This document shows, in pieces, positions 21,801-29,418 of a stretch of 64,000 nt of DNA. The DNA is taken from positions 143,134 through 207,133 of the forward strand of contig NZ_LWSK01000002.1 in NCBI RefSeq assembly GCF_001642955.1. Reading direction: 5' to 3'. The notes below the pieces were generated by a model. It was not told the origin of the DNA, made no database searches, and saw only the letters and a list, made by a program, of their open reading frames with translations. How positions within the stretch are numbered: position 1 is the first letter of the stretch; each line of letters starts with the position of its first letter. This stretch comes from Rubripirellula obstinata (lineage in GTDB: Bacteria > Planctomycetota > Planctomycetia > Pirellulales > Pirellulaceae). A program made the position numbers and the translations under genes.

Positions 21801-22832
21801 GGAATCAATGACGCTCCCGTGGCAAACAACGATTCAGCAACTGCGGTTCGCGGTGTTGCAACGACGATCGATGTGCTTGGCAATGACAATGCCGGACCGG
21901 CTGGCGAAGATCAATCGCTCACCGTGATCGCTGCGGCATCTGAGCAAGGTACGGTTGACATCAACTCCGATGGCACCCTGACCTTTACTTCCACGGGCAG
22001 CTTTGCGGGTGAAGCGACGATCAATTACACCATCGAAGATTCCGATGGTGCTACGGATTCAGCCGTTGTGACAGTTACCGTGACCGATTTCGTTCCAGTC
22101 ACACTGAGCGGGTCTCTGTTTATCGATAACGTCGAGAGCACGTCCAACCCGGTTCGCGACGGTATCAAGAACGGCCCTGACGCTGGAATCGGCGGAATCC
22201 AAGTGCGACTTGTTTCCAGCACCGGAACCACGGTTGCCTCCACACTGACTTCGCTTAGCGGCGACTACGCGTTTACTGACGTCTCGCCAGGCAACTACAC
22301 CGTCGTCTACGACCTGCCCGACACCATCCGTACGCTGGGCAGCACAACCTCAAGCGTTGTCGTCGATCCAAGTTCAAGCACGGCACCGACCATTCCAGGT
22401 CTGAGCGTCGCTGGAACTCAAAACACAGGCTTGGAAACGATCAACCTGTTGTCATCCAATTACCTTCGCCGAAATGGTTCCGTCGCTGGCATGTCCAATG
22501 GCGGTCTTGAAGGTGGTTCGGTTAGCTTCGACGCCAATGGCAACCAGGAAATGTTCATCGCCGGCGAAGGCTTTGAAGATGTCGTCTTTGGCGAAGTGAT
22601 TTTGAGTAGCTTTGGTGATACAGCGGTCATGGTGATTGTTCGCGAAGGAGCCTCGGCACCCGAAGCGGCAACCCTGGACAGCGAGTTCTTTATTCAGGCT
22701 GCCGGTAGCCGATCGATTCAATTTTTCGGCGGCGTCGATGACTTCGACTTTAATGAAGTCGATGGTGCACTCGGATCCGTTGACCTCGCACGCTACCAAG
22801 CAGCCGTCGACCGAGCACTGTCAGAACTGTAA
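18831..22832 (+). CDS. Secreted cadherin-repeat protein with N-terminal dockerin repeats and an SdrD-B-like domain
   Basis: 1,333 residues, 156 bp after the preceding gene. A GAGATAAAAG stretch just before the ATG could serve as ribosome binding site. The N-terminus is basic and leads to SLEKRELLAGD, an LEPR-XLL-like export motif. Unlike the two preceding proteins, the dockerin-like pair sits at the N-terminus (DVDDNMQITASDALRVINA and DVNADGWVTASDALSVINA, about residues 60-125). A beta-rich region follows to about residue 465. Five near-identical cadherin/tandem-95-type repeats of 106-107 residues come next, each carrying a DPDGDTLSIS calcium-binding signature and ending in QTATITITGI. Then come a Big-like domain (NDAPVANNDSATAVRGVATT), an SdrD-B-like domain (SGSLFIDNVESTSNPVRDG) and a short C-terminal domain. 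It is probably a calcium-stiffened surface adhesin or scaffold. The role is inferred from its modules; no enzymatic motif was seen. Confidence 0.85.
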   Translation: MRNLRQLLSRFGTTSSRERLRRGQRPSPTKNRRALVSESLEKRELLAGDILLAHNYLNPADVDDNMQITASDALRVINAISRSNSGGIEVTEAGQVDGYMDVNADGWVTASDALSVINAVSRGEAASAGVQLFLNLRDVNDAALTTETDRTATINTDDVFYLEVSYSDERTFGADIGAFQVVTDILVDQADVLTPIVTDTDEINIESSLRSATSGTATFSLEGSTEEVTLTLDELSDLDQAIKNAVVTLGDYDPDTIVVTPLQGEPLGRFPGQVTPTPTNDSNFQFRIRYNDFDLANQDLPDLQVSFDMDVTVRSEVISTSPLDENGNIRGSAVGLNLDTRSRTAPAASPFGREIYNSLTLGTYIADDGNGGSLFDNFLAVGPLSGAGIEGAVPGFEEPFDTFSIPLRINSAVQNLTFSLGLAGGGDDFLLYGEEGDEAILTDNQIEFDPVLSSFTLNVVDPNGGNGDPIVAAAITETFNEDQAVMMVDLLTGASDPDGDTLSISTPAISGNQAGVSVVGNTLNVDPSAYGALNDGESEVITLTYNVLDGEGGMVAQTATITITGITDVDPNQDPVVAAPITQTFNEDQAATTVDLLMGASDPDSDTLSISTPTITGDPQSGVSVSGTTLNVTPSVYGALNDGESQVISVAYNVLDGNGGSVAQTATITITGITDVDPNQDPVVSATITQTVSEDDAASTIDLLTGASDPDGDTLSISTPVVTDDPQSAVSISGTTLTVTPSVYGDLNDGESQVVTVSYNVLDGNGGSVAQTATITITGVTDVDPNQDPVVSAAITRMVNEDQAPSTIDLLENASDPDGDTLSISAPTVTGDPQSGVSVSGTTLTLTPSAYGSLNDGETQTITVNYNVLDGNGGSAAQTATITITGITDIVNQDPVVSAPIAQTFSENDSATTVNLLSGANDPDGDPLSISTPSITGDQSGISVSGSTLTVTPSAYSGLTDDQNEVITLTYDITDGNGGSVTQTATITITGINDAPVANNDSATAVRGVATTIDVLGNDNAGPAGEDQSLTVIAAASEQGTVDINSDGTLTFTSTGSFAGEATINYTIEDSDGATDSAVVTVTVTDFVPVTLSGSLFIDNVESTSNPVRDGIKNGPDAGIGGIQVRLVSSTGTTVASTLTSLSGDYAFTDVSPGNYTVVYDLPDTIRTLGSTTSSVVVDPSSSTAPTIPGLSVAGTQNTGLETINLLSSNYLRRNGSVAGMSNGGLEGGSVSFDANGNQEMFIAGEGFEDVVFGEVILSSFGDTAVMVIVREGASAPEAATLDSEFFIQAAGSRSIQFFGGVDDFDFNEVDGALGSVDLARYQAAVDRALSEL
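20232..21828 (+). repeat. Five tandem 318-321 bp coding repeats (cadherin-like)
   Basis: Copies begin near 20232, 20550, 20871, 21192 and 21510, giving periods of 318, 321, 321 and 318 bp. DNA similarity is high enough (shared phrases such as ACGCTTTCAATCAGCACACC) to suggest recent duplication within the gene and to invite copy-number change or assembly collapse. Confidence 0.9.
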
Positions 22833-22898
22833 GCTTTGACGGTTTCAAAACGCCTGCCCAGTTAAGCTCTGCTATTAAGCAAAGCAAGGTTGTTCAAT

Positions 22899-23335
22899 GT
22901 AGCTGATCCCGCCAGGGTTCAGTTCTGCATAAACTTGAATTCGACTGAACCCTGGCGGGATCAGCTACGAAAGTTTGGGCAATCCAACTTTGTCCCATGC
23001 AATTGCCGGAACTGCGCCGAAGCGGCTTGTTCCGGCCTACAAAAGCGACGTGGGCCAGATTACACAGCCGTCATCAAACCATCACAGGCACAACAAACGA
23101 CCAAGAAACCGAGCACCCAATTTTTTTGACGCCAATTTTTTTGTCTAAATCCTCCCCACAACACGACCGGCGCTTGGCCCGACGCTCGACTACAGAGACA
23201 GAGTGCTGTCGTCCCGTCCGGGTCTAAACTAAGCAACGGTCCCAAAATAACTCCCCGGTTTTCCCGTAGCTGATCCCGCCAGGGTTCAGTTTTGCATAAA
23301 CTTGAATTCGACTGAACCCTGGCGGGCCCAGCTAC
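22899..23335. repeat. Composite palindromic intergenic repeat, copy 1, with a following solo palindrome
   Basis: A 70-bp palindrome (22899-22968; 25-bp perfect arms starting GTAGCTGATCCCGCC, 20-nt loop) is followed by one arm of a second palindrome (GCCGGAACTGCGCC region, to about 23042) and a roughly 220-bp tail holding CCAATTTTTTTG twice. A second 70-bp palindrome follows at 23266-23335. The unit recurs at 28504-29220 and in reduced form at 62507-62661. It fills most of the 632-bp gap 22833-23464; the last 130 bp show no repeat and should contain the promoter of the symporter gene. Confidence 0.85.
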
Positions 23336-23464
23336 ATCCAGGTCGCGTTAGCATTCTCTTTGTGGTTGGTTGTTAAATACTTTTCAGACGCATCGTTTGT
23401 GAATCCACGCGGTGCGTTTTTTTATGTGATGTAGCCGCGTGCCCTCACGCATACTAAAACCAAC

Positions 23465-24865
23465 ATGACTTTCGCATTCATCCTGACCGCGATCTTGCTG
23501 GCGATCGCAGTTGGGATCCGACGGCTGATTCCGTTGCTCGGGGTGCTGTTCATTCCCGCCTCGGTCATCGCAGGCATCGTTGGATTCGCTGCGATTCAGA
23601 TTGCTACGTTTGCGTTTGAATCTGACCAGATGATTGAACTCTCGTCCGAGTGGAAATCCTGGCCGGGAATGCTGATCGCTGTCGTGTTCGCCGGCATGTT
23701 GCTGGGCCGGCCATCTTCATCCGCCTCCGATTCGATCATCCGTGCGGGACGTCAAGGATTGATGGTTTGGATTATCGTGCTGGGACAGACAGCGATTGGT
23801 TTGCTGGCCACTTGGTTGATCATCCAACCGATGTTCGGCGTTCCAAGTGCATTCGGAATGCTAATTGAAACCGGGTTTGCCGGCGGTCACGGAACCGCAG
23901 CGGCGATGGGCGAAGTCTTCGCAAGCGAACAAGTCGAACTGGATGCTGGTTTGGACCTGGGCGTTTTGATGGCGACCGTGGGCCTGGTCTACGGAATTGT
24001 CTCGGGAGTGTTCTGGGTCAATGTCGGCATCCGTCGCGGTTGGACGAGGAAAGAGGCTTCGGGCTCCACCGCTTCGTCAAAAACGCAGTCCACTGAGCCG
24101 ATTGAGAAGTCATCGATCGGAACCGCCGTTGTTAAACCGGACCTCATCGACCCGCTTCTTTTGCAGGTGATCTGGCTGACACTGGCGATGGCGGTGGGAT
24201 GGTGTTTGCAATGGTCGGTCGGATCCTTGGCGGGACTGATCGAACACTTCTTTTTGTCGGGCTCACCTGATTCAAACTTGACCGATCGAACCAGTGCGTC
24301 GGCGATCGTTGGCAGCTTTCCGCTATTCATCTACACGCTCTTTGGCGGTTGGGCCGTTCGTCTTGGCTTAACCAAAATCGGATCCGGAAACCTGATTGAT
24401 TCGATGACAGTCAATCGCATCACATCATCGGCGATGGACGTCTTGATCGTTGCAGCGATCGCATCGCTAAACGTCACTGTCGTCTCCGGCCAACTCAGTG
24501 GTTTAGTGGTCTTGGTTTTGGCCGCGATCCTATGGACTGCGTTTTGTTTGGCTTGGCTGTCACCACGAATTTTGCCGACCGAACACTGGTTCGAGCTGGG
24601 ACTGATCAACTATGGGATGTCTACCGGCACCACGGCAACCGGTTTTGTGCTGCTGAAACTGGTTGATCCCGAATTGCAATCCGGCGCAGCGGAAGACTAC
24701 GCCTTGGCCGCGCCGTTGTCGTCGCCATTCATTGGCGGAGGCATGATTACGATCGGTTTGCCCATTCTGATTCTGCCTCTCGTCCCGCTGCCCGCCGTGA
24801 TCGCAGTCCTAGTTGCAATCATCATCGGATTGATCGTCACCGGAATCAAAGTTGCCAGGCGGTAG
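23465..24865 (+). CDS. gltS: Sodium/glutamate symporter family (GltS-like) membrane protein
   Basis: 466 residues, the usual GltS length is about 400. A secondary transporter of the inner membrane that would take up glutamate with sodium. Hydrophobic helices run from residue 2 (FAFILTAILLAIAVGI) to the C-terminus (LPAVIAVLVAIIIGLIVTGI), about ten in all. Two family-style pore motifs are visible: ETGFAGGHGTAAAMGE at about 136-151 in the first half and YGMSTGTTATGFVLLKLVDP at about 383-402 in the second half, which fits the inverted-repeat fold of this family. A hydrophilic loop near 200-225 separates the halves. It is a single gene, convergent with the ROK kinase, with a strong hairpin between them. 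The substrate is inferred from the family; related planctomycete proteins could carry other acids. Confidence 0.82.
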   Translation: MTFAFILTAILLAIAVGIRRLIPLLGVLFIPASVIAGIVGFAAIQIATFAFESDQMIELSSEWKSWPGMLIAVVFAGMLLGRPSSSASDSIIRAGRQGLMVWIIVLGQTAIGLLATWLIIQPMFGVPSAFGMLIETGFAGGHGTAAAMGEVFASEQVELDAGLDLGVLMATVGLVYGIVSGVFWVNVGIRRGWTRKEASGSTASSKTQSTEPIEKSSIGTAVVKPDLIDPLLLQVIWLTLAMAVGWCLQWSVGSLAGLIEHFFLSGSPDSNLTDRTSASAIVGSFPLFIYTLFGGWAVRLGLTKIGSGNLIDSMTVNRITSSAMDVLIVAAIASLNVTVVSGQLSGLVVLVLAAILWTAFCLAWLSPRILPTEHWFELGLINYGMSTGTTATGFVLLKLVDPELQSGAAEDYALAAPLSSPFIGGGMITIGLPILILPLVPLPAVIAVLVAIIIGLIVTGIKVARR

Positions 24866-24910
24866 GCGTTCGCACCGATGGCACGCAGGGCGTTGCCTGG
24901 GAACCAGAAA

Positions 24911-24986
24911 GTAGGCCGTAGCGAGCCATAGCGAGTTACGGCGGTGCGCACATTGCCGTAACTCGCTATGGCTTGCTACGGCCTAC
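24911..24986. terminator. Long hairpin between convergent genes, likely bidirectional terminator
   Basis: Arms of 32 bp (24911-24942 and 24955-24986) pair with a single mismatch around a 12-nt loop; the left arm starts GTAGGCCGTAGCGAGCC. It sits between the 3' ends of the symporter (plus) and kinase (minus) genes. The position suits a bidirectional terminator, but there is no clean T-run, so it may equally be an inserted palindromic repeat. Confidence 0.65.
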
Positions 24987-24994
24987 GTTAATTC

Positions 24995-26050
24995 TTAGAG
25001 CGTGCCACCGTAGGCATAGGCGAGCGAGCCCAACACCGACGCATCATCACGGCAGACTGAGAACGAAATTGCATCGAAGTCGCGAAAGCCGTCCAACGCA
25101 TGAGCATGATACGACTCTTTCACGTTGGCCAAATATCGATCGCGAACCTGAGTTGCCATCTCAGTCACACCGCCACCAATGACCAATCGATCGTGGTCAC
25201 CAATGTACTGAACGTTCAGCAAAACAATCCCGAGTGCTTTCGCCTGATCGTCCATCAGTTCTAACGCCAAATCATCGCCCGCACCGGCTAGCTCTCGCAA
25301 CTGCTTCGCCTTGTCCTTCGCGGTTCCTTCGATTGCGTTAAGCGAATGATCTTTCCATTGATCAAGCGTCAAGCGATAGGACAACTGGTGCGTCAGCGCC
25401 GTCAACGAAATCGCAGACTCGGCGGCGCAGAACGTGTTGCCAACCTTTAGTTCACGATCATGCGAGTATCGGAACGCATCGACTGGCAACAAGATGTGTC
25501 CCGCGTGCCCTGCCCTGCCCTTGCCTCCTTGAACCGGATGCCCTTTCCGAACTTCACCTCCACCAAGGCCCGTTCCGACGGCAATCATAAACAAGGTATC
25601 GAATTGCTCTGTTTTGTCGGCTACTGGTGAATCAGCCCAGTTCAAATGCCCGGTGCGTATCGCATACTCACCAACCGCTGCCGCCTGTCCGTCACCAATG
25701 TAAACCACTGGTGTTGGCTGAGCGATCTTGGCAAACGCTTGTTCCAGCTTCAACCGAATCGGACATTGATCCCAAAGCAGCGGATTCAGGTTTGGCGTCT
25801 TCAGCAAAACACCATCCATCGTTGCTGGGCCTGGAGTCGCAAGGGAGATCGCGCTGACATCAGCAGGCGATTTACCGAGCAAATCTAATTCCGCAACGAT
25901 CTGCGCAACGATGTCATCAATCGCCGCATCGGGGCCTTCGGCTGAACGGGTGGGAAACTGATCTGAAATGCAAAGAACCTTTCGCCCGGCCTCGCCGATC
26001 GCGATGGTGCAGGTGGTCCCGCCAACATCAATTCCAACAACAACAGACAA
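24995..26050 (-). CDS. ROK family sugar kinase (glucokinase-like) with atypical metal site
   Basis: 351 residues. Members phosphorylate a hexose such as glucose with ATP in the cytoplasm. The N-terminal ATP site is clear (VGIDVGGTTCTIAIGEAG), followed by DGQAAAVGEY at about 122-131 and the second phosphate loop IAVGTGLGGGEVRKG at about 150-165. The usual ROK zinc motif (CxCGxxGCxE after GHxxx) is not present: the stretch here reads GHAGHILLPVDAFRYSHD, then FCAAESAIS, so only one Cys and the Glu remain. The start is a TTG at 26050, preceded by an AGGTG ribosome site about 8 nt away; no ATG fits as well. Sugar specificity cannot be set from sequence, and a non-kinase or changed substrate role is possible. 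Confidence 0.75.
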   Translation of the reverse strand: MSVVVGIDVGGTTCTIAIGEAGRKVLCISDQFPTRSAEGPDAAIDDIVAQIVAELDLLGKSPADVSAISLATPGPATMDGVLLKTPNLNPLLWDQCPIRLKLEQAFAKIAQPTPVVYIGDGQAAAVGEYAIRTGHLNWADSPVADKTEQFDTLFMIAVGTGLGGGEVRKGHPVQGGKGRAGHAGHILLPVDAFRYSHDRELKVGNTFCAAESAISLTALTHQLSYRLTLDQWKDHSLNAIEGTAKDKAKQLRELAGAGDDLALELMDDQAKALGIVLLNVQYIGDHDRLVIGGGVTEMATQVRDRYLANVKESYHAHALDGFRDFDAISFSVCRDDASVLGSLAYAYGGTL

Positions 26051-26125
26051 TTGAGTTCACCTTTTGAGGAATGGAAATCTAAGAATAGAAAACACGCTAC
26101 TTGCATCGAAGATGGCAATCTCTTT

Positions 26126-26193
26126 GTGAGCCGCGATCGCGTAAGCGGCCGGGCAATGCGATATGCCCGGCCGCTCACGCGATCGCGGCTCAC
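26126..26193. repeat. Large GATCGC-rich hairpin between rnr and the kinase gene
   Basis: Thirty-base arms (26126-26155 and 26164-26193) pair with one mismatch around an 8-nt loop; the arms include GCCGCGATCGCG. It lies just past the stop codon of the RNase R gene and before the start of the kinase gene on the same strand, where it could end rnr transcription or protect the 3' end of the mRNA. Confidence 0.7.
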
Positions 26194-26216
26194 CAACCAA
26201 TCTGCTCGGGCGACGC

Positions 26217-28472
26217 CTAACGTTTGCGTTTCTTCTTTTTCTCGCGGCGTTCGGTCTTTCGCTTCGACTTATAGTTCGGTTTTGGCTTCGCTTTCTTGCC
26301 CGAACCGGACACCTCGTTGGACGCTGTGTGATTTTTGATCACGTCAAGATACAACTGCCGATCTTGCAAATCGACCTTGGCAATTTTAACCGTCAATTGG
26401 TCACCTAGGCGATAGCGGTTGCCCTCTTTGAAGCCGACCAACATGTTTCCGCGTCGTTCAAACTTATACTTGTCGTCGGGCAAACTGGTGACCGGGATAA
26501 AGCCATCCACTGGCAGCTTAACACAGCGGGCGTTCAACCCGTCGGCGAACGCGCGGCTGACAACCGCCTCCATCGTATCGCCAATATGCTTGCTCAAGAA
26601 ATGCAACAACTTCAACTCAATCAACTCGCGCTCAGCCTTCTGCGCGTTGCGTTCCATATCGCTGCAATGATGACCAAGTTTCAGCAGCATGCCGAACGAA
26701 TCATCAGGCGTCTTTTCGCCGTCCAACAGTTTCTGAACCAAGCGGTGGACCGTTAAATCGGGATAGCGCCGAATCGGACTAGTGAAATGACAGTAATGTT
26801 CCATGTCCAACGCGTAGTGCCCGTCGGGCTGCGGACCGTAAACGGCCTTGTTCATGCTTTTCAGCACGGCAAAGTTCACGGCGTCTTCCAGAGGTGTTCC
26901 GGCAACCGTATCGAGCACTTTCTGAATCTCGAATCTGCTTTCAACCGAATCGATTTTGATGCCAATGTCTTTGACGAAGTTCGTCAACTGACGAAGCTTT
27001 CGTCGTTCAGGTGGCGGATGGATGCGATGCAGAAAATTCAGCTTCATATCATCCAGCCAAGCCGCGACCGCTTGGTTGGCTGCCAGCATGAACTCTTCGA
27101 TGATCTGATGGCTTTCGGTGTGTTCCACACGACGAGCACCTTTGACCTTGCCCGCTCGATCAAGATCCAGCTTGATGTCGGGCATGTCCATCGACAACGA
27201 ACCACCCTTGAATCGTGACTTGCGAATCTGCATCGCTAATTGATGCATCCGGCCAAGCAAATCGCATACTTCACTGCCCCACTTTTCGACATATTTTTCA
27301 GGGCTGGCCAAGTACTGATCGACCTGTTCGTAATTCAAACGCAAATCGCTGTGGATCGCGGCGTTGTGAACCTCGGTATGCGTGACCGTTAAGTCGTCAA
27401 GCATTTCGATCTCGACCGTTTTCACCAAACGCATTTTGTCAGGCTGAAGTGACGCCAAGTGGTTGCTGATGATTTCGGGGATCATCGGGACAACTCGATC
27501 TGGCAGATAAACGCTGGTCGCTCGTGCTCGCGCCTCCTCGTCGATGGCTCCACCGATCGGAACAAAGTGGCTGACGTCGGCGATGTGAACCCACAACCGC
27601 CATCGACCTTTTTCGCGTTCCAGCGAAATCGCGTCGTCAAAGTCGCGCGCGTCAAACGGGTCGATCGTGATCGTCAACAACTTGGTCAAATCTTTGCGAT
27701 CCGCCGGGACTTCGTCGTCACTGAACTGATCGGATTGTTCACGCGATGCATTCAGGACTGCTTCGGGGAATTCATCGGGCAGCGCGTACTGACGCATGAT
27801 GGTCAGCGTATCGATTGCTGGATTCTTGCTGCTGCCCAATCGTTCCAGGATCACGGCTTCGCCACCGTTTCCATCGTCGTCGGGATACTCGACCAGTTCG
27901 ACAAAGACCTTATCGTCGTTTTCCAGTGGCATTCCGCGGACGTCGCCGACCGAGACTGGTTTTTTGTAAGGCACGCCGTCAAGAAAGACGACCGGACTCT
28001 TGCCTGACATTTTGAAAGTGCCGGTGAACTGCCGACGTGCCCGCTGGACGACCTGGGTGACAACGGCTTCATCGTCGCCTCGCCGGCCGGCTTGGATTTT
28101 GATCTCGACCAAATCGCCTTCCAGCGCCCCCATCGTCTTGCCGGGCGGTACGAAGTAATCGGTGGGAATGTCGCCACCGTCTTCGGCGTGATTGGGGCGA
28201 ACAAATCCGAAGCTGCCGCCAAGTGCTCGGCGAAAAGTACCACGAATCGAATCGCTTGGTCCGCCGACACTGCCGACGCTAAACACCAAGTGATTGGATC
28301 CGTACACCAACCGGCCTTCGTTGACCAACTGCTTCACAACTCGACGGACCTCGCGGTAGCCGTCGTCGTTCAGCTTCAAATCGGTTGCGATTTGTTTTGG
28401 TTTGCAGGGCCGGTATTCGGGCGAGACAACCAACCGCATGATGCGATCGGCTAATTCTTGATTGATATTCAT
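26217..28472 (-). CDS. rnr: Ribonuclease R (RNB-family 3'-5' exoribonuclease)
   Basis: About 751 residues from the chosen start. Degrades structured RNA from the 3' end in the cytoplasm. Order of domains: N-terminal winged helix (MNINQELADRIMRLV to about residue 65), cold-shock OB folds, the RNB catalytic core with DPFDARDFDDAISLE (acidic metal-binding cluster, about residue 265) and HIADVSHFV, then a C-terminal S1 domain (MEAVVSRAFADGLNARCVKL) and a Lys/Arg tail (KSKRKTERREKKKKRKR). The open frame extends 43 codons further upstream, but that part translates the palindromic intergenic repeat, so the ATG at 28472 (MNINQEL) is preferred. The basic tail is typical of RNase R and may bind RNA or ribosomes. 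It appears to be monocistronic. Confidence 0.93.
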   Translation of the reverse strand: MNINQELADRIMRLVVSPEYRPCKPKQIATDLKLNDDGYREVRRVVKQLVNEGRLVYGSNHLVFSVGSVGGPSDSIRGTFRRALGGSFGFVRPNHAEDGGDIPTDYFVPPGKTMGALEGDLVEIKIQAGRRGDDEAVVTQVVQRARRQFTGTFKMSGKSPVVFLDGVPYKKPVSVGDVRGMPLENDDKVFVELVEYPDDDGNGGEAVILERLGSSKNPAIDTLTIMRQYALPDEFPEAVLNASREQSDQFSDDEVPADRKDLTKLLTITIDPFDARDFDDAISLEREKGRWRLWVHIADVSHFVPIGGAIDEEARARATSVYLPDRVVPMIPEIISNHLASLQPDKMRLVKTVEIEMLDDLTVTHTEVHNAAIHSDLRLNYEQVDQYLASPEKYVEKWGSEVCDLLGRMHQLAMQIRKSRFKGGSLSMDMPDIKLDLDRAGKVKGARRVEHTESHQIIEEFMLAANQAVAAWLDDMKLNFLHRIHPPPERRKLRQLTNFVKDIGIKIDSVESRFEIQKVLDTVAGTPLEDAVNFAVLKSMNKAVYGPQPDGHYALDMEHYCHFTSPIRRYPDLTVHRLVQKLLDGEKTPDDSFGMLLKLGHHCSDMERNAQKAERELIELKLLHFLSKHIGDTMEAVVSRAFADGLNARCVKLPVDGFIPVTSLPDDKYKFERRGNMLVGFKEGNRYRLGDQLTVKIAKVDLQDRQLYLDVIKNHTASNEVSGSGKKAKPKPNYKSKRKTERREKKKKRKR

Positions 28473-28503
28473 GCGTGCAGGATAGAGCAATTCGACCGGG
28501 AAA

Positions 28504-28863
28504 TGTAGCTGATCGCGCCAGCGTTCAGTCACCACTAGTTTCTGTAGGCCGGAACAAGCCGCTTCGGCGCAGTTCCGGCAATCCAACGCTGTCCCATGCA
28601 ATTGCCGGAACTGCGCCGAAGCGGCTTGTTCCGGCCTACAAAAGCGACGGGGCCAGATTGCACAACAGCCGTCACTCCTTCACAGGCACAACAAACGCCC
28701 AAGAAACCGAGCACCCAATTTTTTTGTCGCCAATTTTTTTGTCTAAATCCTCCCCACAATACGACCGGCGTCTGGCCCCACGCCCGACTACAGAGACAAA
28801 GTGCTGTCATCCCGTCCGGGGCTAAAGTAAGCAACGGTCCCAAAACAACTCCCCGGTTTTCCC
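28504..28863. repeat. Composite palindromic intergenic repeat, copy 2
   Basis: This copy begins with a degraded GTAGCTGATC arm and holds the complete second palindrome: 39-bp arms at 28544-28582 and 28601-28639 (left arm starts GTAGGCCGGAACAAGCC), complementary throughout, around an 18-nt loop. The same roughly 220-bp tail with the twin CCAATTTTTTTG follows. It lies directly upstream of rnr and tandem with copy 3. The 28473-29418 gap holds no credible gene. Confidence 0.85.
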
Positions 28864-29266
28864 GTAGCTGATCCCGCCAGGGTTCAGTTCTGCATCAGCT
28901 TGAATTCGACTGAACCCTGGCGGGATCAGCTACGAAAGTTTCGGCAATCCAACGTTGTCCCATGCAATTGCCGGAACTGCGCCGAAGCGGCTTGTTCCGG
29001 CCTACAAAAGCGACGGGGCCAGATTACACAACGGCTTTCACCCCTTCACAGGCACAACAAACGACCAAGAAACCGAGCCCCCAATTTTTTTGACGCCAAT
29101 TTTTTTGTCTAGATCCTCCCCACAATACGACCGGCGATTGGCCCGACGCTCGACTACAGAGACAGAGTGCTGTCGTCCTGTCCGAGTCCAAAGTAAGCAA
29201 CGGTCCCGAAACAACTTCCCAGCTACGAAAGACTTCGCCAAACACGGAACTTGTGTCAGGACAGTT
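28864..29266. repeat. Composite palindromic intergenic repeat, copy 3, with nested short element
   Basis: The 70-bp palindrome at 28864-28933 opens the copy, one arm of the second palindrome follows (to about 29006), and the tail runs to about 29220. At its end, about 29196-29266, lies an empty version of the element seen whole at 62507-62661: AGCAACGGTCC on the left and GGACAGTTGC on the right as imperfect terminal inverted repeats, without the central palindrome. Confidence 0.8.
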
Positions 29267-29418
29267 GCTAAGGCCAAGACCGGCAAGCCTATTGCAAGAA
29301 TTCTAAGATCCTTTTGCATTTTGCCCCGATCGGCGCGCCTCTGCGAGCTAACCTTCGGGGCCTCGTCTATTGGGTGGCAGTCACCTGAACCGACGATTTT
29401 CCTTTGTAAAGCGACACC

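Noticed and set aside
28473..28601. N-terminal extension of RNase R in the open frame
   Set aside because: The extension translates an arm of the intergenic palindrome and is not RNase R-like; the inner ATG fits the family.
22997..29245. Similar small frames (such as RQKNWRQKNWVLGFL) in the intergenic regions near 23.1, 28.7 and 29.1 kb
   Set aside because: They lie within palindromic repeat copies and differ by frame-breaking changes; no ribosome sites.
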